NCBI GenBank assembly: GCA_947069175.1
Contig: CAMTDV010000028.1
Span: 71,780,157 to 71,844,156, forward strand
DNA: 64,000 nt
Reading direction: 5' to 3'
From: Scalesia atractyloides
Lineage: Eukaryota > Streptophyta > Magnoliopsida > Asterales > Asteraceae
Under the pieces are notes generated by a model that searched no databases, had not been told where the DNA came from, and saw nothing but the letters and a program-made list of their open reading frames with translations. This document shows, piece after piece, positions 12,216-23,957 of this stretch. Numbering within the stretch: position 1 is the first letter of the stretch; the number at the start of each line of letters is the position of its first letter. A program made the translations under genes and the position numbers.

Positions 12216-12432
12216 TGTTGGCGGCCAAAAACAAATAGTTGTGATTATTAAAATCCGATATTTTTTTATCATCTCTACTTTTTTTGTTTTCCATCATTAA
12301 AATTTTTCTTTAATAGTTTTATTTTTTATTGTTTATGTACATTGCAATATTTTAGCAAACTATCAACAGAAAGAGTTTTGGTCAAAAATTCGGGCAAAGT
12401 TCACTAAACTAATAAACTAGACGACTACTGTA

Positions 12433-12860
12433 CTCTGGATCAAATAACGGGTAAGTGGAAAGATATGAAGGCAAAAGTAACCGAATACAATAACATTTAC
12501 ATCCGGTTGAAGAATAGTAGGGAGAGTGAGTGGCTAAGATGACGCTCACATCCAACAAGAAGCTTTGGTAACTTGCAAGCAACAAATGACATGTTCGGCT
12601 ACATGATTAAACCTTGGGTCTTTTAAGGAAGAGCTCAAAATGGCATTTCATCCCGCTACCGAAGACTTAGAAGGGCAAAGAATTCGAAAACATCATTGTT
12701 TACCCAAACGCGAGTCACTCTTCTGACGCTCGGGAAAATATCGATTAGAATGAGACTGGGGATGAATATGACGGAGAGGAAGAACCAAGCTATGAAGAAC
12801 GGGGACGTCTGGCTGGGATGAGGCATGGAAGGGCAACAAATATACGAGCAACTTTGGCGT
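12433..12860 (+). pseudogene. Degenerate Myb-like ORF of a PIF/Harbinger-type transposon
   Basis: Translation near 12433-12525 gives DQITGKWKDMKAKVTEYNN followed by IYIRLKNSRESEW. This resembles the Myb/trihelix-like accessory protein of plant PIF/Harbinger elements (pattern W..M...V..Y...Y......R.SG; family knowledge from memory). After a stop at about 12537, homologous-looking but frame-shifted acidic sequence continues to about 12800. Gene symbol and full family are not assigned. Confidence 0.35.
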
Positions 12861-13320
12861 CCGTTGTCCACTACAACGAACGGTTTTAGAAATGAATAAA
12901 AAATTATAAGCGTTAACCGACATTGTGAGACAACATTTAGAGAACAGAAAAAATAACAAGATGAGAATCGACAAGAACCTCTTCAACTAAGAAACGATCG
13001 ACAAATGGCTATTGATCTTAATTTTTTTCGAAACTTATCCAATCACTCTAGGACCGCAACGTGATTTAGTCTTGAAGTTGCGTGAACGAATCATGGATAA
13101 ATATGGTTTTGATGATGAAACGACTGAAATGTTATATTTTTATTTGTTATGTAGTTTGTTTAAATTTTAATGAGGTTTATATATTTATATTTGTTATGTA
13201 GTTTGTTCAATATTTACAGGGAATTTTTTCTTATAATTTTTACTGGATTTCATGATCAAGCTTTGAACCGAACATATTAACCCCTTAACCTTAGGCTCTA
13301 ATACCACTTGTAAGACCTTG

Positions 13321-13321
<1 letters not shown>

Positions 13322-13367
<46 letters not shown>
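13322..13367. repeat. (TA)n microsatellite
   Basis: About 46 bp of uninterrupted alternating TA immediately left of a TIR element. Confidence 0.97.
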
Positions 13368-13373
<6 letters not shown>

Positions 13374-13835
13374 CATTTGAGAAGAAATTTAATGTGAGAA
13401 GAAAAAGAAGAAATGGTAATGGTAAAACATTAAATAATTTATAACTCTCTCATTAATTATGTTATTCCTCATTAATAAAACAAAAACATTATATCCTACA
13501 TTTCAAAATTTATCCTACATATATCTTATGCTTATCGGAATTTATCCTACACACATGTAAAAATACCCTACACATTTCAAAATCATTCTACACATACTAA
13601 AATTTATCCTACACATGTCGAAAATTGTCTTTCACCATAAATTGTTTTATCTTGAAAAAGTATATTAAAAAAATGAGTTACAAGTTTAATTAATCTAGCT
13701 AATTAATGACAATTATAGATTACCATTTTTTCATAATATTAAATAAACATTAAATGAAGTAAATGGAGAATTTTATTGATTTAAAAGTTATTCTTTTTAT
13801 TCTTATAAATTTTTCTTCTCATTTGAACTCCCCTA

Positions 13836-13838
<3 letters not shown>
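13368..13838. mobile_element. Small TIR element inserted in TA repeat (Mutator-MITE style)
   Basis: The left end reads GAATGTCATTTGAGAAGAAA and, a little inward, GTGAGAAGAAAAAGAA. The right end, read on the minus strand, gives AGGGGAGTTCAAATGAGAAG and then AGAATAAAAAGAA. The two ends therefore form an imperfect inverted repeat of about 45 bp. (TA)n tracts flank both sides (13322-13367 and 13840-13869). No coding frame. Several TATCCTACACAT-like repeats lie inside. Assignment to Mutator-like elements is by similarity of ends and target preference to the larger MULE at 42862-49645. Confidence 0.55.

Positions 13839-13839
<1 letters not shown>

Positions 13840-13869
<30 letters not shown>
13840..13869. 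repeat. (AT)n microsatellite
   Basis: Alternating AT tract on the right flank of the 13368-13838 element. Confidence 0.95.
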
Positions 13870-13875
<6 letters not shown>

Positions 13876-14149
13876 ATTTATATTTAATTTCATGGAATTA
13901 ACAAACTTATTAGATTAAAAAAAGAGGTTTTATATAGTATAACGTGATGATTTAATTTTAAAATACAAGTCAACATAAGAAACTCCCAAAAACATTAACC
14001 AAGTGGTGTAAACATTCGGATAAGTTCGGTTAGCTACTTCTAACCGGTGCTTAATTTAAATGTTACTTAACATGAGATTCCATGCAAACAACTAGTATTC
14101 AGGTTAATCAAGCAAGATCGTTAAAAAAATGTTTTTGCTGATTTGGGTG

Positions 14150-14286
14150 CTCCCTTCGTGTCGAGGGAGACATAGCGTAGCTCCACGTGTGGCGTGGGGG
14201 ACTGACTGGCTTTTGACCATTTTGTTGACACAACTCCCCGCATGTCGTGGAGGGGTTTGGTCTTTCCCCCGCTTGGTGCGAGGGAG
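14150..14286. repeat. GC-rich cluster of four related short hairpins
   Basis: Hairpin-capable blocks lie at 14150-14169 (CTCCCT...AGGGAG), 14181-14200 (CTCCAC...GTGGGG), about 14234-14255 (CTCCCC...GGAGGGG) and 14266-14286 (CCCCCGC...GCGAGGG). This is an isolated GC-rich patch in AT-rich DNA. No RNA family is recognised. Confidence 0.5.
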
Positions 14287-14339
14287 GCTATTTTACGCCA
14301 GGTTGCCAGCATTTCCTGCATTTCCACACTAAGTCAACT

Positions 14340-15830
14340 CTTTTAGTTTTTTTTACCAAGTTTGGCCAACTTGGCCCAAACTCAAGTTGTCATGCTTTGG
14401 ACTTTTCCTTTTGAGCTTTAAGTCCGGAGTCCATAATTCGACCCGGATTCGTTAGCCTCCAGTTTATCCTTTCGATTAGGCGTTTTACCCAAACCGACCC
14501 ATTAAGAGACATTGACCATTCTAGCTCAAGCTTCCCATACTCCTTAGTAACTTTTTCGATTGTGATTAGTCATAATGGACAATATTTTAGCTTCTACGAC
14601 CCCACGAGTTGTTTATACTTTAGTTTTACATGTCCAATATTTTGTTCGTGGCCTTATAGACCACAAACCACCCGTTTACTTTGCTATTCATAGTCTTCTT
14701 TAAGACCATGAGTGGTCCATGACTATGGTTGTTCAATTCTCACCATGGTCACCATGGTTGTTCTTGTTAGGCAATACATTCGCTTTATTAGTTTAGGGGT
14801 AAAATTGTCTTTTTAGCACTATCCAATAATAAATATAGTAAATAATTAATTTTTAATACATAATGATTTATTTCGATTAAATAATGATTTAACGGGCAAA
14901 ACATTTATGAATCTTAATAACGACATTTGATGATTGGCATAACTCACTTTTAAAGTCATTGGCCTTATGTAACTAAAAATAAAGCCCATGGAAAACAAAC
15001 TAATTAAATAATGGCAAAAGAAAACTGATTGTGATGATTTGTTTCAAATGGATTAATAATATGCATCCAAGAGAACTATAACCGTATCCGCCATGAATGG
15101 GTAAAACAAAATCTTTCGTTCAGCGTTATAAAATCCTACCTTAATCTAGACATCTTCGATCATATGCAAGTCATTTTGCTTATACATAATTCTACCGAAC
15201 AAATCTTACTCGGATGAATCTCCTGTTCAAAGCTTTAGAAACCAATGTACCAGTCTGATGGAACTCCCGTTTGTCTGCATTTTTAAGTTCATTGATCCGC
15301 TACTCACATTAAAAATTAAGTCGAGTAAATGAATAAAGTTTGAGTTTTTTTAGCTTCTGTGAATGAAATTGTGGTTTGTGATGGTTTGGTTTGAAGTTTA
15401 CAAAGTTATGCATTGATAATGTTTTGATGGATAATTATGATATTAAGAACAATGATCATAACTAATAATTAGTTTTAAAGAATTGAGATAGAAGTTCTAC
15501 TTCGACTTACAAGTACCTTCTAACTATTTTGTTTTATAAGTTAATTAATTAATGTAAAAGTTATAAAAAGTTACGTAATAGATATACATGCCCAGATTCT
15601 TGGTTATTAGTAAGAGATTGACTTGGGTTGAGATCCTCACCCCACTGTTCAATTAAAAAAACATGTGTAATTTTCTAAATAACCTCCCGTTAGTAAAGTA
15701 GGCAACATAGGTTTGGGTTAAAATGGGTAAAAACAGGATGAGTATTTAAAAAATGATTGAATGGGTAAGTCAAAATAGGTTTGGGTTAGTATGGGTTTAG
15801 GTTAATATAGGTTTGGATAAAGATGAGAAG
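14340..15830. other. No gene seen
   Basis: AT-rich sequence without a credible frame. From about 15705 to 15830 it carries repeated GGTTTGGGTTA/ATGGGTTTAGG words that recur inverted on the far side of the low-complexity block (16890-17036). Confidence 0.4.
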
Positions 15831-15831
15831 A

Positions 15832-16796
15832 AAAAATATAAAAAAAATTAAAAAAACCTAAAATAAAATATATAAAAAAAAAAAAAATGTAAAAAATCAT
15901 AAAAAACTTAAAAATTAAAAAAATATATAAAAATTTATAAAAATCAAAAATTAAAAAAATTAAAAATTTCAAAAAATGCAAAAAGTAAAAAAAATCTAAA
16001 AATCAAAAAACAAATCCTAAAAGAAATGTAAAAAAAGTTATAAAAATTTCAAAAATAAAATAAAAAAGTCAAAAAACTCAAAAAATCAAAAAAGTTCTAA
16101 AAAATAAAAAATTCAAAAAGCCCTAAAAAACAAAAAATCTAAAATTTCAAAAATATAAAACAACTTCAAAATTCAAAAAATCTTTAAAAAATTCAAAATT
16201 TTCTAAAAGGTCAAAAAATTCTAAAAAAGAAAAATTCAAAAATATTCTAAAAAAATCCTAAAAATTCTAAAAAATCAAAATAAATTCTAAAGCCTAAAAA
16301 ATTCTAAAAAACAAAAAAAATTGTAAAATTTTTGAAAATAATAAAAAAATTATTTTAGATTTTTTTTATTTTTACTAATTTTTCTCATTTTTTATTATTA
16401 TTTTGATTTTTAGATTCTTTTTGATTGTTTACAATATTTTTGGATTTTTTTAGATTATTTATTTTTTTGATTTTTTAATTTTAAGGTTTTTTGGTTTTTA
16501 CGAGTTTTTTGAGTTTTTTACAATTTTTTTATTTTTTATTTTATTAGAATTTTTTTTATTTTTTTATTTTTTACATTTTTTTGAGTTTTAGAAATTTTTT
16601 TAAGTTTTTAGATTTTTATATTTTTGATTTTTAATTATTCATTATTTGTTAGATTTTTTTGAATTTTTCGATTTTTTATTACTTTACAATTTTTTTTTGA
16701 TTTTTTTAGAATTTTTCGATTAGATTTTTTTATTTTATTAGAATTCTTTTATTATTCTTAATTTTTTTTATTATTTTTAAATTTTTTATTATTTTA
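15832..16796. repeat. Nearly 1 kb low-complexity inverted block (A-rich arm, T-rich arm)
   Basis: From 15832 to about 16335 the plus strand is an almost unbroken series of AAAAATC, AAAATTC and CTAAAAA words. From about 16340 to 16796 it is the mirror series TTTTTGATTT, TTTTTAGATT. The two arms could pair as a very long imperfect hairpin. Outer flanks (GGGTTAG..ATGGGTTTAGG at 15780-15800; ACCCATCCTAACCTG near 16925) are also inverted. Confidence 0.8.
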
Positions 16797-17036
16797 AACG
16801 AAGAACGAAGGGAGAGTACTACGGCGGCGATCGGTGTAGTCACAGTTGCGAAAAAATATTTATGAGTAGTAATTAGTATAGTGTTTTTATTTTATACCAC
16901 CTGACCCGTTTGTGTATTATATTATACCCATCCTAACCTGCTCTTTTTATCCACTAATTCATAACTCATCCTAACCTAGTAACTAATTTTGTTTGGCCAT
17001 CTTAAACATCTTAAAATTTAAAATACCCATATTAAC

Positions 17037-18180
17037 CATGGGCGGACCCACCTTTATCTGTGGGTGGGCGGGTGCACCCCTTGAAAAAAAAATTAGTGTT
17101 AAATTTTGGCTAAAATCTCGGCCGCATCCCTTGGAAATTTTCGACCGCACCCCTTGAAATTTTTACCGCCCCCTTTGAAGAAAATCTTAGGAATTTCTAA
17201 AAAAAATTATGTAAACACGTATTTTTATTAAAATACAACCTAAATTCCTATTTTTATAAATATTCTACAACCACTCTTACTTAACCTAAATACCCAATCA
17301 ATTTCACTTAACCGTTAGCCCAATAAAGAATTCATAACCCAAGCCCAACCCAAACAAATTTGAACTAAAATAAAATAATCCAACCCACCGCCCTTTCCCA
17401 TTCTCTCTCGGCTCCCTCTCTATCTGATACCCCAGACTCCCAGACGCAAACAACACAACAACAGGCTCATCGACGCAATCGGCAACAAGATTTTCACCGG
17501 AGAAACTCGAATTCTGACTACTATTCCACCCGCAATCACCGTAATCCAAACCAGATGGTATGCTTCGATTATTTATGTTGTTTTCTTGTTTTATTTGGAC
17601 TTTTAGGAGAAATAAACTCTTAAAAAGGTTTGAAATTTTAGTTTGTTTTTGATGTTTAATTGAAACTTTAGTTGATTGGTTGATGATGGTTTATGACTAG
17701 GGCTTGAATTCTTGAAATTAATATTGAAAATTATGAAGGATGGTTGATGAATATTTAAGAACGTTAAGTCGTTCATGTGTCGGATTCTTCTAATTAAAGA
17801 CCAAGCTATGTTTTAACGAAGTTTTTTTTTGTATTTTGATTAGATGATTAGGATAAGTAGAAGTAGAGACGATTTGAACTTTCATGGTTTTTGTTGTTAC
17901 TTTACTTATGATTGGTTTTTTATGTTGTTTACTTGAAACATTGTTTGTTAATGTGATAGGAAGTTAGGAACTAGGGTTTGATTGTTTGAAATTGAAATTG
18001 ATCGAACTTGACCCGATCTGATCCGACCTGCTATGAAACTTTGTTTGTTTATGTTTACTTGTTTTACATGACCCGACCCGATCTGACCCGCTATGAACCG
18101 ATTTTTTTTATATAGCTAGGGGCTTAAAATCTTTAAGAAAATTCCGCACCCCCAGGAAAAAAATTCCTGGTCCACCACTG
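17037..18180. mobile_element. Non-autonomous hAT-like transposon with 8-bp target duplication
   Basis: The ends are short imperfect inverted repeats: CATGGGCGGACCCACC on the left and, read on the minus strand, CAGTGGTGGACCAGG on the right. They are flanked by ATATTAAC (17029-17036) and ATATCAAC (18181-18188), 7 of 8 matching, as expected of hAT target duplications. The 1.14 kb interior has no transposase. It holds a CT-rich, leader-like region at 17390-17550 ending in an ATG at 17554, perhaps the 5' end of a deleted transposase gene. It sits in the right flank of the low-complexity inverted block. Confidence 0.65.
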
Positions 18181-18454
18181 ATATCAACCCAAAATGAAAT
18201 GGCCAGTTCTAATCAAATCCTAAGAGGGTTTCTCTGAACTTTGATAATAGTACAAGGTTATATAAAGAAAACCACCGGATTTCAAATCTTGGCAAGCAAG
18301 AATTCCAACGGCTACTTGGCCACTACCTTTCCATGTTCCGACCGAATCTCCAAAAAGGCAAAAACACCTTTTTGACAGCCTAGCTCCCACACCCCCTCAT
18401 CTTTTAGGTTATTACTTTTTTTGGCCATACTTCAACACACCCTTTTCACTTCGG

Positions 18455-18462
18455 TATAAAAC
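18455..18462 (+). promoter_or_regulatory. TATA box of the DUF761 gene
   Basis: TATAAAAC lies 89 bp upstream of the ATG at 18544 and is followed by a TC-rich leader, a usual plant arrangement. Confidence 0.6.
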
Positions 18463-18543
18463 TTCCACTCTTCTCACTCCATTCAACAGCACAAGCCACT
18501 GTCATCATATTAATTCTTGAACCCATAATTTTTTAATGATAAA

Positions 18544-19011
18544 ATGGGCAAGAAAAGATCACTCATGCTCCAAAAAGCCTCAAATCTCATCAAAATCTCC
18601 ATTTTCATAGCTAAAATGAGGTTGATTCATCTTAAAAAATCCACCAAATTCATCAACTTCAAGCATTTAAATCGCTACAACAGTTATGGGTTCCTTCAAG
18701 AACGTCAATTCTCTCCTTCGAGCACTCCGCTCATCAGTTTTCATCGCAGGAAAGCGAACGGAAGCTCGTTTTATTCGATTTGCTTTCTTTCGTGTTTCAA
18801 TGGGGTGGCGTTGGACGAGAACTATTCCACTATTGTTGAAGCGGAGAGAGATGGTATAGAGTTATCATTTGGTGTAGATGAAGAAGAAGATTCAGTGGAT
18901 GAAAGGGCTGAGAGATTTATTGAAAGGTTTTATGAAGAGATGAAAAGACAAAGGAGGGAATCATTATCTTCGGCAGCTAATTTGCCTTTCAACAAGATGC
19001 TAAAATATTGA
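18544..19011 (+). CDS. DUF761 (cotton-fibre-expressed-like) protein, 155 aa
   Basis: A single-exon frame encodes a basic N-terminal half (MGKKRSLMLQKASNLIKIS, positively charged and possibly amphipathic) and an acidic stretch with GVDEEEDSVDE at about residues 109-119. The C-terminal block VDERAERFIERFYEEMKRQR (about 118-137) is the hallmark of DUF761 proteins. The family is plant-specific and small; some members respond to stress or hormones, but the biochemical role is unknown. The length fits short family members, which lack the DUF4408 membrane segment. A TATA box lies 89 bp upstream and the neighbours are transposons only. The frame is intact, and this is one of two convincing host genes here. 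Confidence 0.85.
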   Translation: MGKKRSLMLQKASNLIKISIFIAKMRLIHLKKSTKFINFKHLNRYNSYGFLQERQFSPSSTPLISFHRRKANGSSFYSICFLSCFNGVALDENYSTIVEAERDGIELSFGVDEEEDSVDERAERFIERFYEEMKRQRRESLSSAANLPFNKMLKY

Positions 19012-20059
19012 GTTTGGGTGAAATCTTGTTATTATTCTTTTTATTTTTCTTTATACTTACTTTTAAGGTGAATTTTGGAGATTCAGAAAGAATGTCTGGC
19101 TTGGGGTTATTTTCTTATTGGCATGTTTTGATTGATTGATTGATTCTTTTAAATATTTTTTTTGTTCCAAATATTGGTTTAAGGGTATTTGATTGGTAAA
19201 CTAGTGAATATCTTCCTCGAGTTTGATGGGGGAAATCTACAACGGGAATGTTAAAATTAGTAAGGCTCAATTTCAACACTTTATATACTTACCGGTTTTT
19301 ACGCTGCAGAAACAAACAACTCATGTTGAAACGTGTAAAAAGGGGAGAAAAAAGAAATATGAAATCTAACATTCAATAATACTATAATCAATTAAAATAT
19401 TAATTTTAGCATTTTAAAAAATATTTTGTGAAATACTAAAACAAGTAAATTAAAAAAAACAAGAAAAAATACAAAAAGGGAAAAGAAAGGGAACAAACCG
19501 ATAAGCCATGAAACCCTCACCTTATGACACTAGAGGATGCGTAGCCTAGTTTTTTTTGTTTAGTTTCGTTTCCACATGTAAACATAAAAAAAAATTGTAG
19601 AAATCACAAAAGTATCACTACTTCATAGGTTGTAATTGGTCAAAAATCAAAATGTTATTATTTATGTCTCTCACAAAAGATTGACCTTTTTCCATGTGTG
19701 ATACAATTACTTTTAAAAAATGTGAACAATAATATAAGAAATTATGAAGTTGTTGTGTAGTGAAAAATATCAGAGTATATAAATATCGTTTGGAAAACCG
19801 ATGTCTCATATATTTTATCTTTAAAAATTAATACAAACTTTGTAGTTTGTGTTGAGTTTAAGTGTAGAAACCATCCAAATACACATACAAATCAAACCAA
19901 CCAAATTGTAGATAACTCATAAAACTGTAAAAGATTGTCGTATTATACTTGTGAATACCAACATTACTATTTTACTATCGCGTTACTTCTCTTTGTTGAC
20001 GTAAAACATGAATATTAATCAGTTCACATGCTTTGTGTAATTAAGAAATAATGTTACTA
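19012..20059. other. No gene seen; 3' flank of DUF761 gene then AT-rich DNA
   Basis: The T-rich tract at 19030-19070 probably holds the 3' UTR of the DUF761 gene. The rest has no credible frame up to the copia element. Confidence 0.4.
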
Positions 20060-20064
20060 ACAAT

Positions 20065-20636
20065 TGTCAAAAACATGATATTCACACTTATAAAACTGAA
20101 ACATGAATCAAGATCTGTTACAACTCAAAGAACACATACCTAATCTGAATCAACACAATTCGAACCTAACAATCTAGATCATCAACATGATGCAACATGA
20201 TGATCTATAATATCTAATAACTACGAACTAACATATTTGAACACGATGATCTCAAAGACTCATCAACCCCTAGAACAGTGAGAAGATATTTTGGAGAAGA
20301 CTTCTGAACTCTCTAAAGTGACAAATTAGACATGAGTTTCCTTTTATAGCAACTCGCATCATGCCAGAACCACTCCAAACCCGAACATTTATCTGATGTG
20401 TTGAGCTGGATTAATGGGCTGAAGGCACGAATCCTGTCCTCACGTGGACCCGGCATTCATCATTTTCCAGTTGAGCCCATATGCAGTCCTTAACCTTGTA
20501 ATCCTAGCCCAACCCATCCTCATTTAATCACAATGATGTACGTGATAACATAAACACAAAAAAAAAAAAAAAATACAAGAACAAGATTACTTTAAAAAAA
20601 ATCATAGAACTGGGATGTTTATGTACTTATTACACA
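20065..20636 (-). repeat. Copia 3' LTR
   Basis: On the minus strand it starts TGTGTAATAAGTACATAAAC after the polypurine tract and ends ATGTTTTTGACA beside the ACAAT duplication. It matches 38678-39225 along its length with scattered differences. Confidence 0.88.
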
Positions 20637-20650
20637 CCCTCCTTGAATTC

Positions 20651-23434
20651 TATGAACAAAAACATCATGAAGTCCAATGTGATCACATAAAGTGTCATGT
20701 TGTGTAATTAACAAACCCTTTGTGAAGAAATCAACTAGTTGAATTTGATCCTTTAAATTAAGTCCAACAATCTTAATGCAACCCTTGGGAAATTTCTCTC
20801 TTAAGAAAAACAAATCAATTTTAAAGTATTTTGTTTTATCATGAAACACATGGTTAGCTGCAATTGATATTGTAGTTGTGTTATCACAAAAAAACTGAAA
20901 CATGTAGTTAACGTTTACCTTGAGTTCACTAAGGACATTGACAAACCACTGAGCTTCACAAACAACATCACACATAACATTGTAATATGCTTTTGCAGTG
21001 GATTGTGACACAATAGATTGTTTTTACTTTTCCAAGATATTAGTGCTTTCCCAAAGATACACAAAACCCAGTAACTAATTTCCTAGTATCTAAACACTTT
21101 TCCCAATCTGAGTCAGCATAAGCTTTTAACTCAAACGACCCACTTTTATCAAACAAAACACCTTTACCAAGGGACTTGTTTAAATATCTTAGAAGTCTCA
21201 TCGCTGTTTGCAAATGACAATTAGTAGGCTTATGCATATATTGACTCATATAATGCACTGAATATGCTATGTCAGGTCTTGTATGTGACAAATAAATCAG
21301 TTTACCTACTAATTTATGGTAACCATTAATCTTTGTCAACACATTGTTAACTGTTTTACACAATGCAGCAATTACATAGTTCTGTTTAATAGGACTATTA
21401 AGTGGTTTGCAACCAATCATGCCATACTTAGCTAATAGATTTGAACAATACTTCCTTGTGATAAACATATACATCTATTGGTTTTTTATGGCCTTAATTC
21501 CAAGAGATTAGTTTAAGTCACCCAAATCTTTTATTATAAATTGAGTTTTAAGCAAAATTTTAACATCTAAAATTTCACTTTCATTATAACAAGTTAAAAC
21601 TATACCATACACAGAAACAATTAAAACTATAAACACATTTTTCATTAGACTTAACAAACATTGAATAAGCACATTTGCTTTGAATGAAACCTATACTACA
21701 AAGCACCTTAACAAGCTTTTCATTTCACATTCTTGGGCCTGCTCTAGTCCATATAATGACTTGTTCAATTTACACACTTTGCACTTTTTATTAGAACCAC
21801 AACCTTCTTGCGAAGTCATGTATACAACTTCATATAATTTACCATAGAAAAAAAAGCATTATTCATATCAAGTTTGTACAATGCCCATTTATTTTCAACC
21901 GCCAAAGAAATAACACATCTCAAAGTTACCATTTTAACCACATAACCATAGGAGAAAAGCTTTCATAGAAATCAATCCCCTTTTTTGACTAAAACATTTA
22001 GCAACTAACCTAGCTTTATACCTATCAACCTCACCAATAGATATACTTGATTTTAAGCACCCACTTACATCCTATAACTTTTCTACCTAATGAAAGATCA
22101 ATCACATCCAAAGTATTATTTATATGTAAAGCCTCAAATATCTCCTTCGTTACAACAACCTAATGTTGATAGCTACAAGGTTCATAATAGTTCCTAGGCT
22201 CACGATGTTTATTTAACTAAAAAAATGAAAAAATAGCTCTATGGACATATTAGAGTACTTTATAACCTTTTCAAGCCCGTATTTTACCTTCCCTTCTATT
22301 ATATAGTCATTTAATTTTGAAGGAAAACAGTCATTTAATTTTGAAGGTAAACTTGTGTTTTCAGTAGACCTTCTTAACCTGATAGAAGTATTTTATCAAC
22401 CAATACCCTTAGGCACACTTGGATTTTATTCACTTCTTCTTTCACTCTCAACCCTGCCAGATTCACTCCCTTCGCTACTAGGTTGCAGGTTCCTAGCCAT
22501 GCCAATAGTAGATCCAGGACTTGTTTCTGGTTACCGAATCCCATGACGAGAAGAATCTGTCTTATCCAAGTTTATAGATTCATCATTAGGTGTCCCACCA
22601 TTATTTAACTGTTTAGTTTCATCTTATTTAAATAAATCAAAAAAGCTTAGGGTATGTACACTAGTAACATACTATTCTCTTTAAATGGAAAAACAATTTC
22701 ATAAAACTTCACAACCCTAGAGAATAAAATTACTCTTTGATCAAGACTCGATAGTTTATACCCCATTTTTTAATTTAGGTAACCAAGAAACACACATTTC
22801 TCAGCATGACTCTCAAACTTATTTGAGTTATTAAAAATAACACAATAACATAACACCAAATAGTCTTAAATGTTTCAAATAAGTTTTAAATCCATAAAGC
22901 GTTTTCATATGAAGACATACTATTTAACACAAATAATGGAATCATGATGATTAAATAAACAACAGTTAGAACACACTTAGCCTAGAACTTCGAAGCCACA
23001 TTTAACAAATGAAACATTAAGGTCCTAGCCACATTTAACAAATGTCTATGATTTCTTTCAACAATTCCATTCTGTTATGGTGCATAAACATAAGTCGTCT
23101 AATGTATAATATCAAGTGAAACACAAAACTCATTCATTTGTTTATCACAAACTCAGTTCCTTTATCACTCCTAAAAGTTTTTATATTTCTATCACACCGA
23201 TTTTTTTATTAAAATGACAACTTTTAAGATTATATAAAAAAAACTCATCTTTGTGTTTCATCAAGTAAACCCAATCCGATCTTATGTATTTATCAACAAC
23301 ACTCAAGCAATTTCTAAAGTCCTCCCAACTATTTATTTTAGTTGGCCCATATATTTGAGTGAATCAGTTCACCTAAACATTTAGTTTAAACATTTAGTTT
23401 TGTGATCATTTAAGGGAAAAGGCTTTCTATGTTG
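20651..23434 (-). pseudogene. Copia pol remnant: integrase, RT, RNase H
   Basis: Read on the minus strand from 23434. The integrase YAPQQNGIVERNH motif lies near 23060-23110 and the RT N-terminal KWVLKIK...RYKARLVAK near 21990-22070. The RT C-terminal and linker part, 21474-21040, holds SHTRPDIAYSVHYMSQYM. The RNase H end, 21011-20619, holds AQWFVNVLSELK, DNTTTISIAANH and LVDFFTKGL. Frames are broken by many stops and indels; only the last 800 bp keep longer frames. The upstream part of this gene is displaced to 36517-38052 by the nested element. It is not functional. Confidence 0.88.
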
Positions 23435-23621
23435 CTTAGTGTAACATTCGTCGAAAAACGGGTTTCCAAACCCGCTTCGTTTACTAATCAAATACTCAGT
23501 TATAATGTTTCGTTGCGTATTTATTGCTCAAATGAATTTTAAACAATACATAATTAATATACATATTAGAATTTTAAACCATAATTATTAAATAACAAAA
23601 AAATAGTGAATAAAAAAGTAA

Positions 23622-23690
23622 TGGAGACGCCGGGTTTCGAACCCGGGTCACCCACGAACCCAAACACACAACACACCGCTCCGCCACACA
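23622..23690 (-). repeat. Antisense tRNA-like unit near LTR 5' end
   Basis: On the minus strand it reads GTGGCGGAGCGGTGTG (like the A-box region of Ser/Leu tRNAs), then CCGGGTTTCGAAACCCGG, a perfect T-arm-like palindrome with a B box. It lies about 180 bp from the LTR start and points outward, opposite to LTR transcription. The counterpart in the other LTR is at 34180-34246. Confidence 0.6.
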
Positions 23691-23946
23691 CTGTCTTTGT
23701 GATAAACACTAAAACAAATAACATATATAATAAAACTGAAAGTCAAATCCGGTAATCAACGCGCCAGAACTCGCAATCACCGGAAAATCCGGCAATCCGC
23801 GATTTTGGCCATATTCCTTTCGACTGAACCGCACAAATTGATGTCGACGTCGGTTATAACCGTTGCCGGCAGTCAATTTCCGTCATAACCGACGGAAATC
23901 TTCAATCGTGAACCTTGACTCAATTCAAACCCAATTCAACCTGTTT

Positions 23947-23957
23947 CCACTATAAAT
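23947..23957 (+). promoter_or_regulatory. LTR TATA box
   Basis: CTATAAATACC lies about 510 bp into the LTR; the identical site is in the 3' LTR near 34507. It suggests U3 of roughly 540 bp and that everything after it, including the tRNA-like array, is transcribed. Confidence 0.55.

Noticed and set aside
12656..12986. Minus-strand frames of 71 and 97 codons
   Set aside because: They are antisense to the degenerate Harbinger-like acidic region, with no motif.
13194..13376. Minus-strand frame with a repeated Tyr-Ile tract
   Set aside because: It is the translation of a (TA)n microsatellite.
15705..15830. Telomere-like GGGTTA words
   Set aside because: They are irregular and mixed with ATGGGTTTAGG. 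They are not the plant telomere array TTTAGGG and are better explained as arms of the inverted block.
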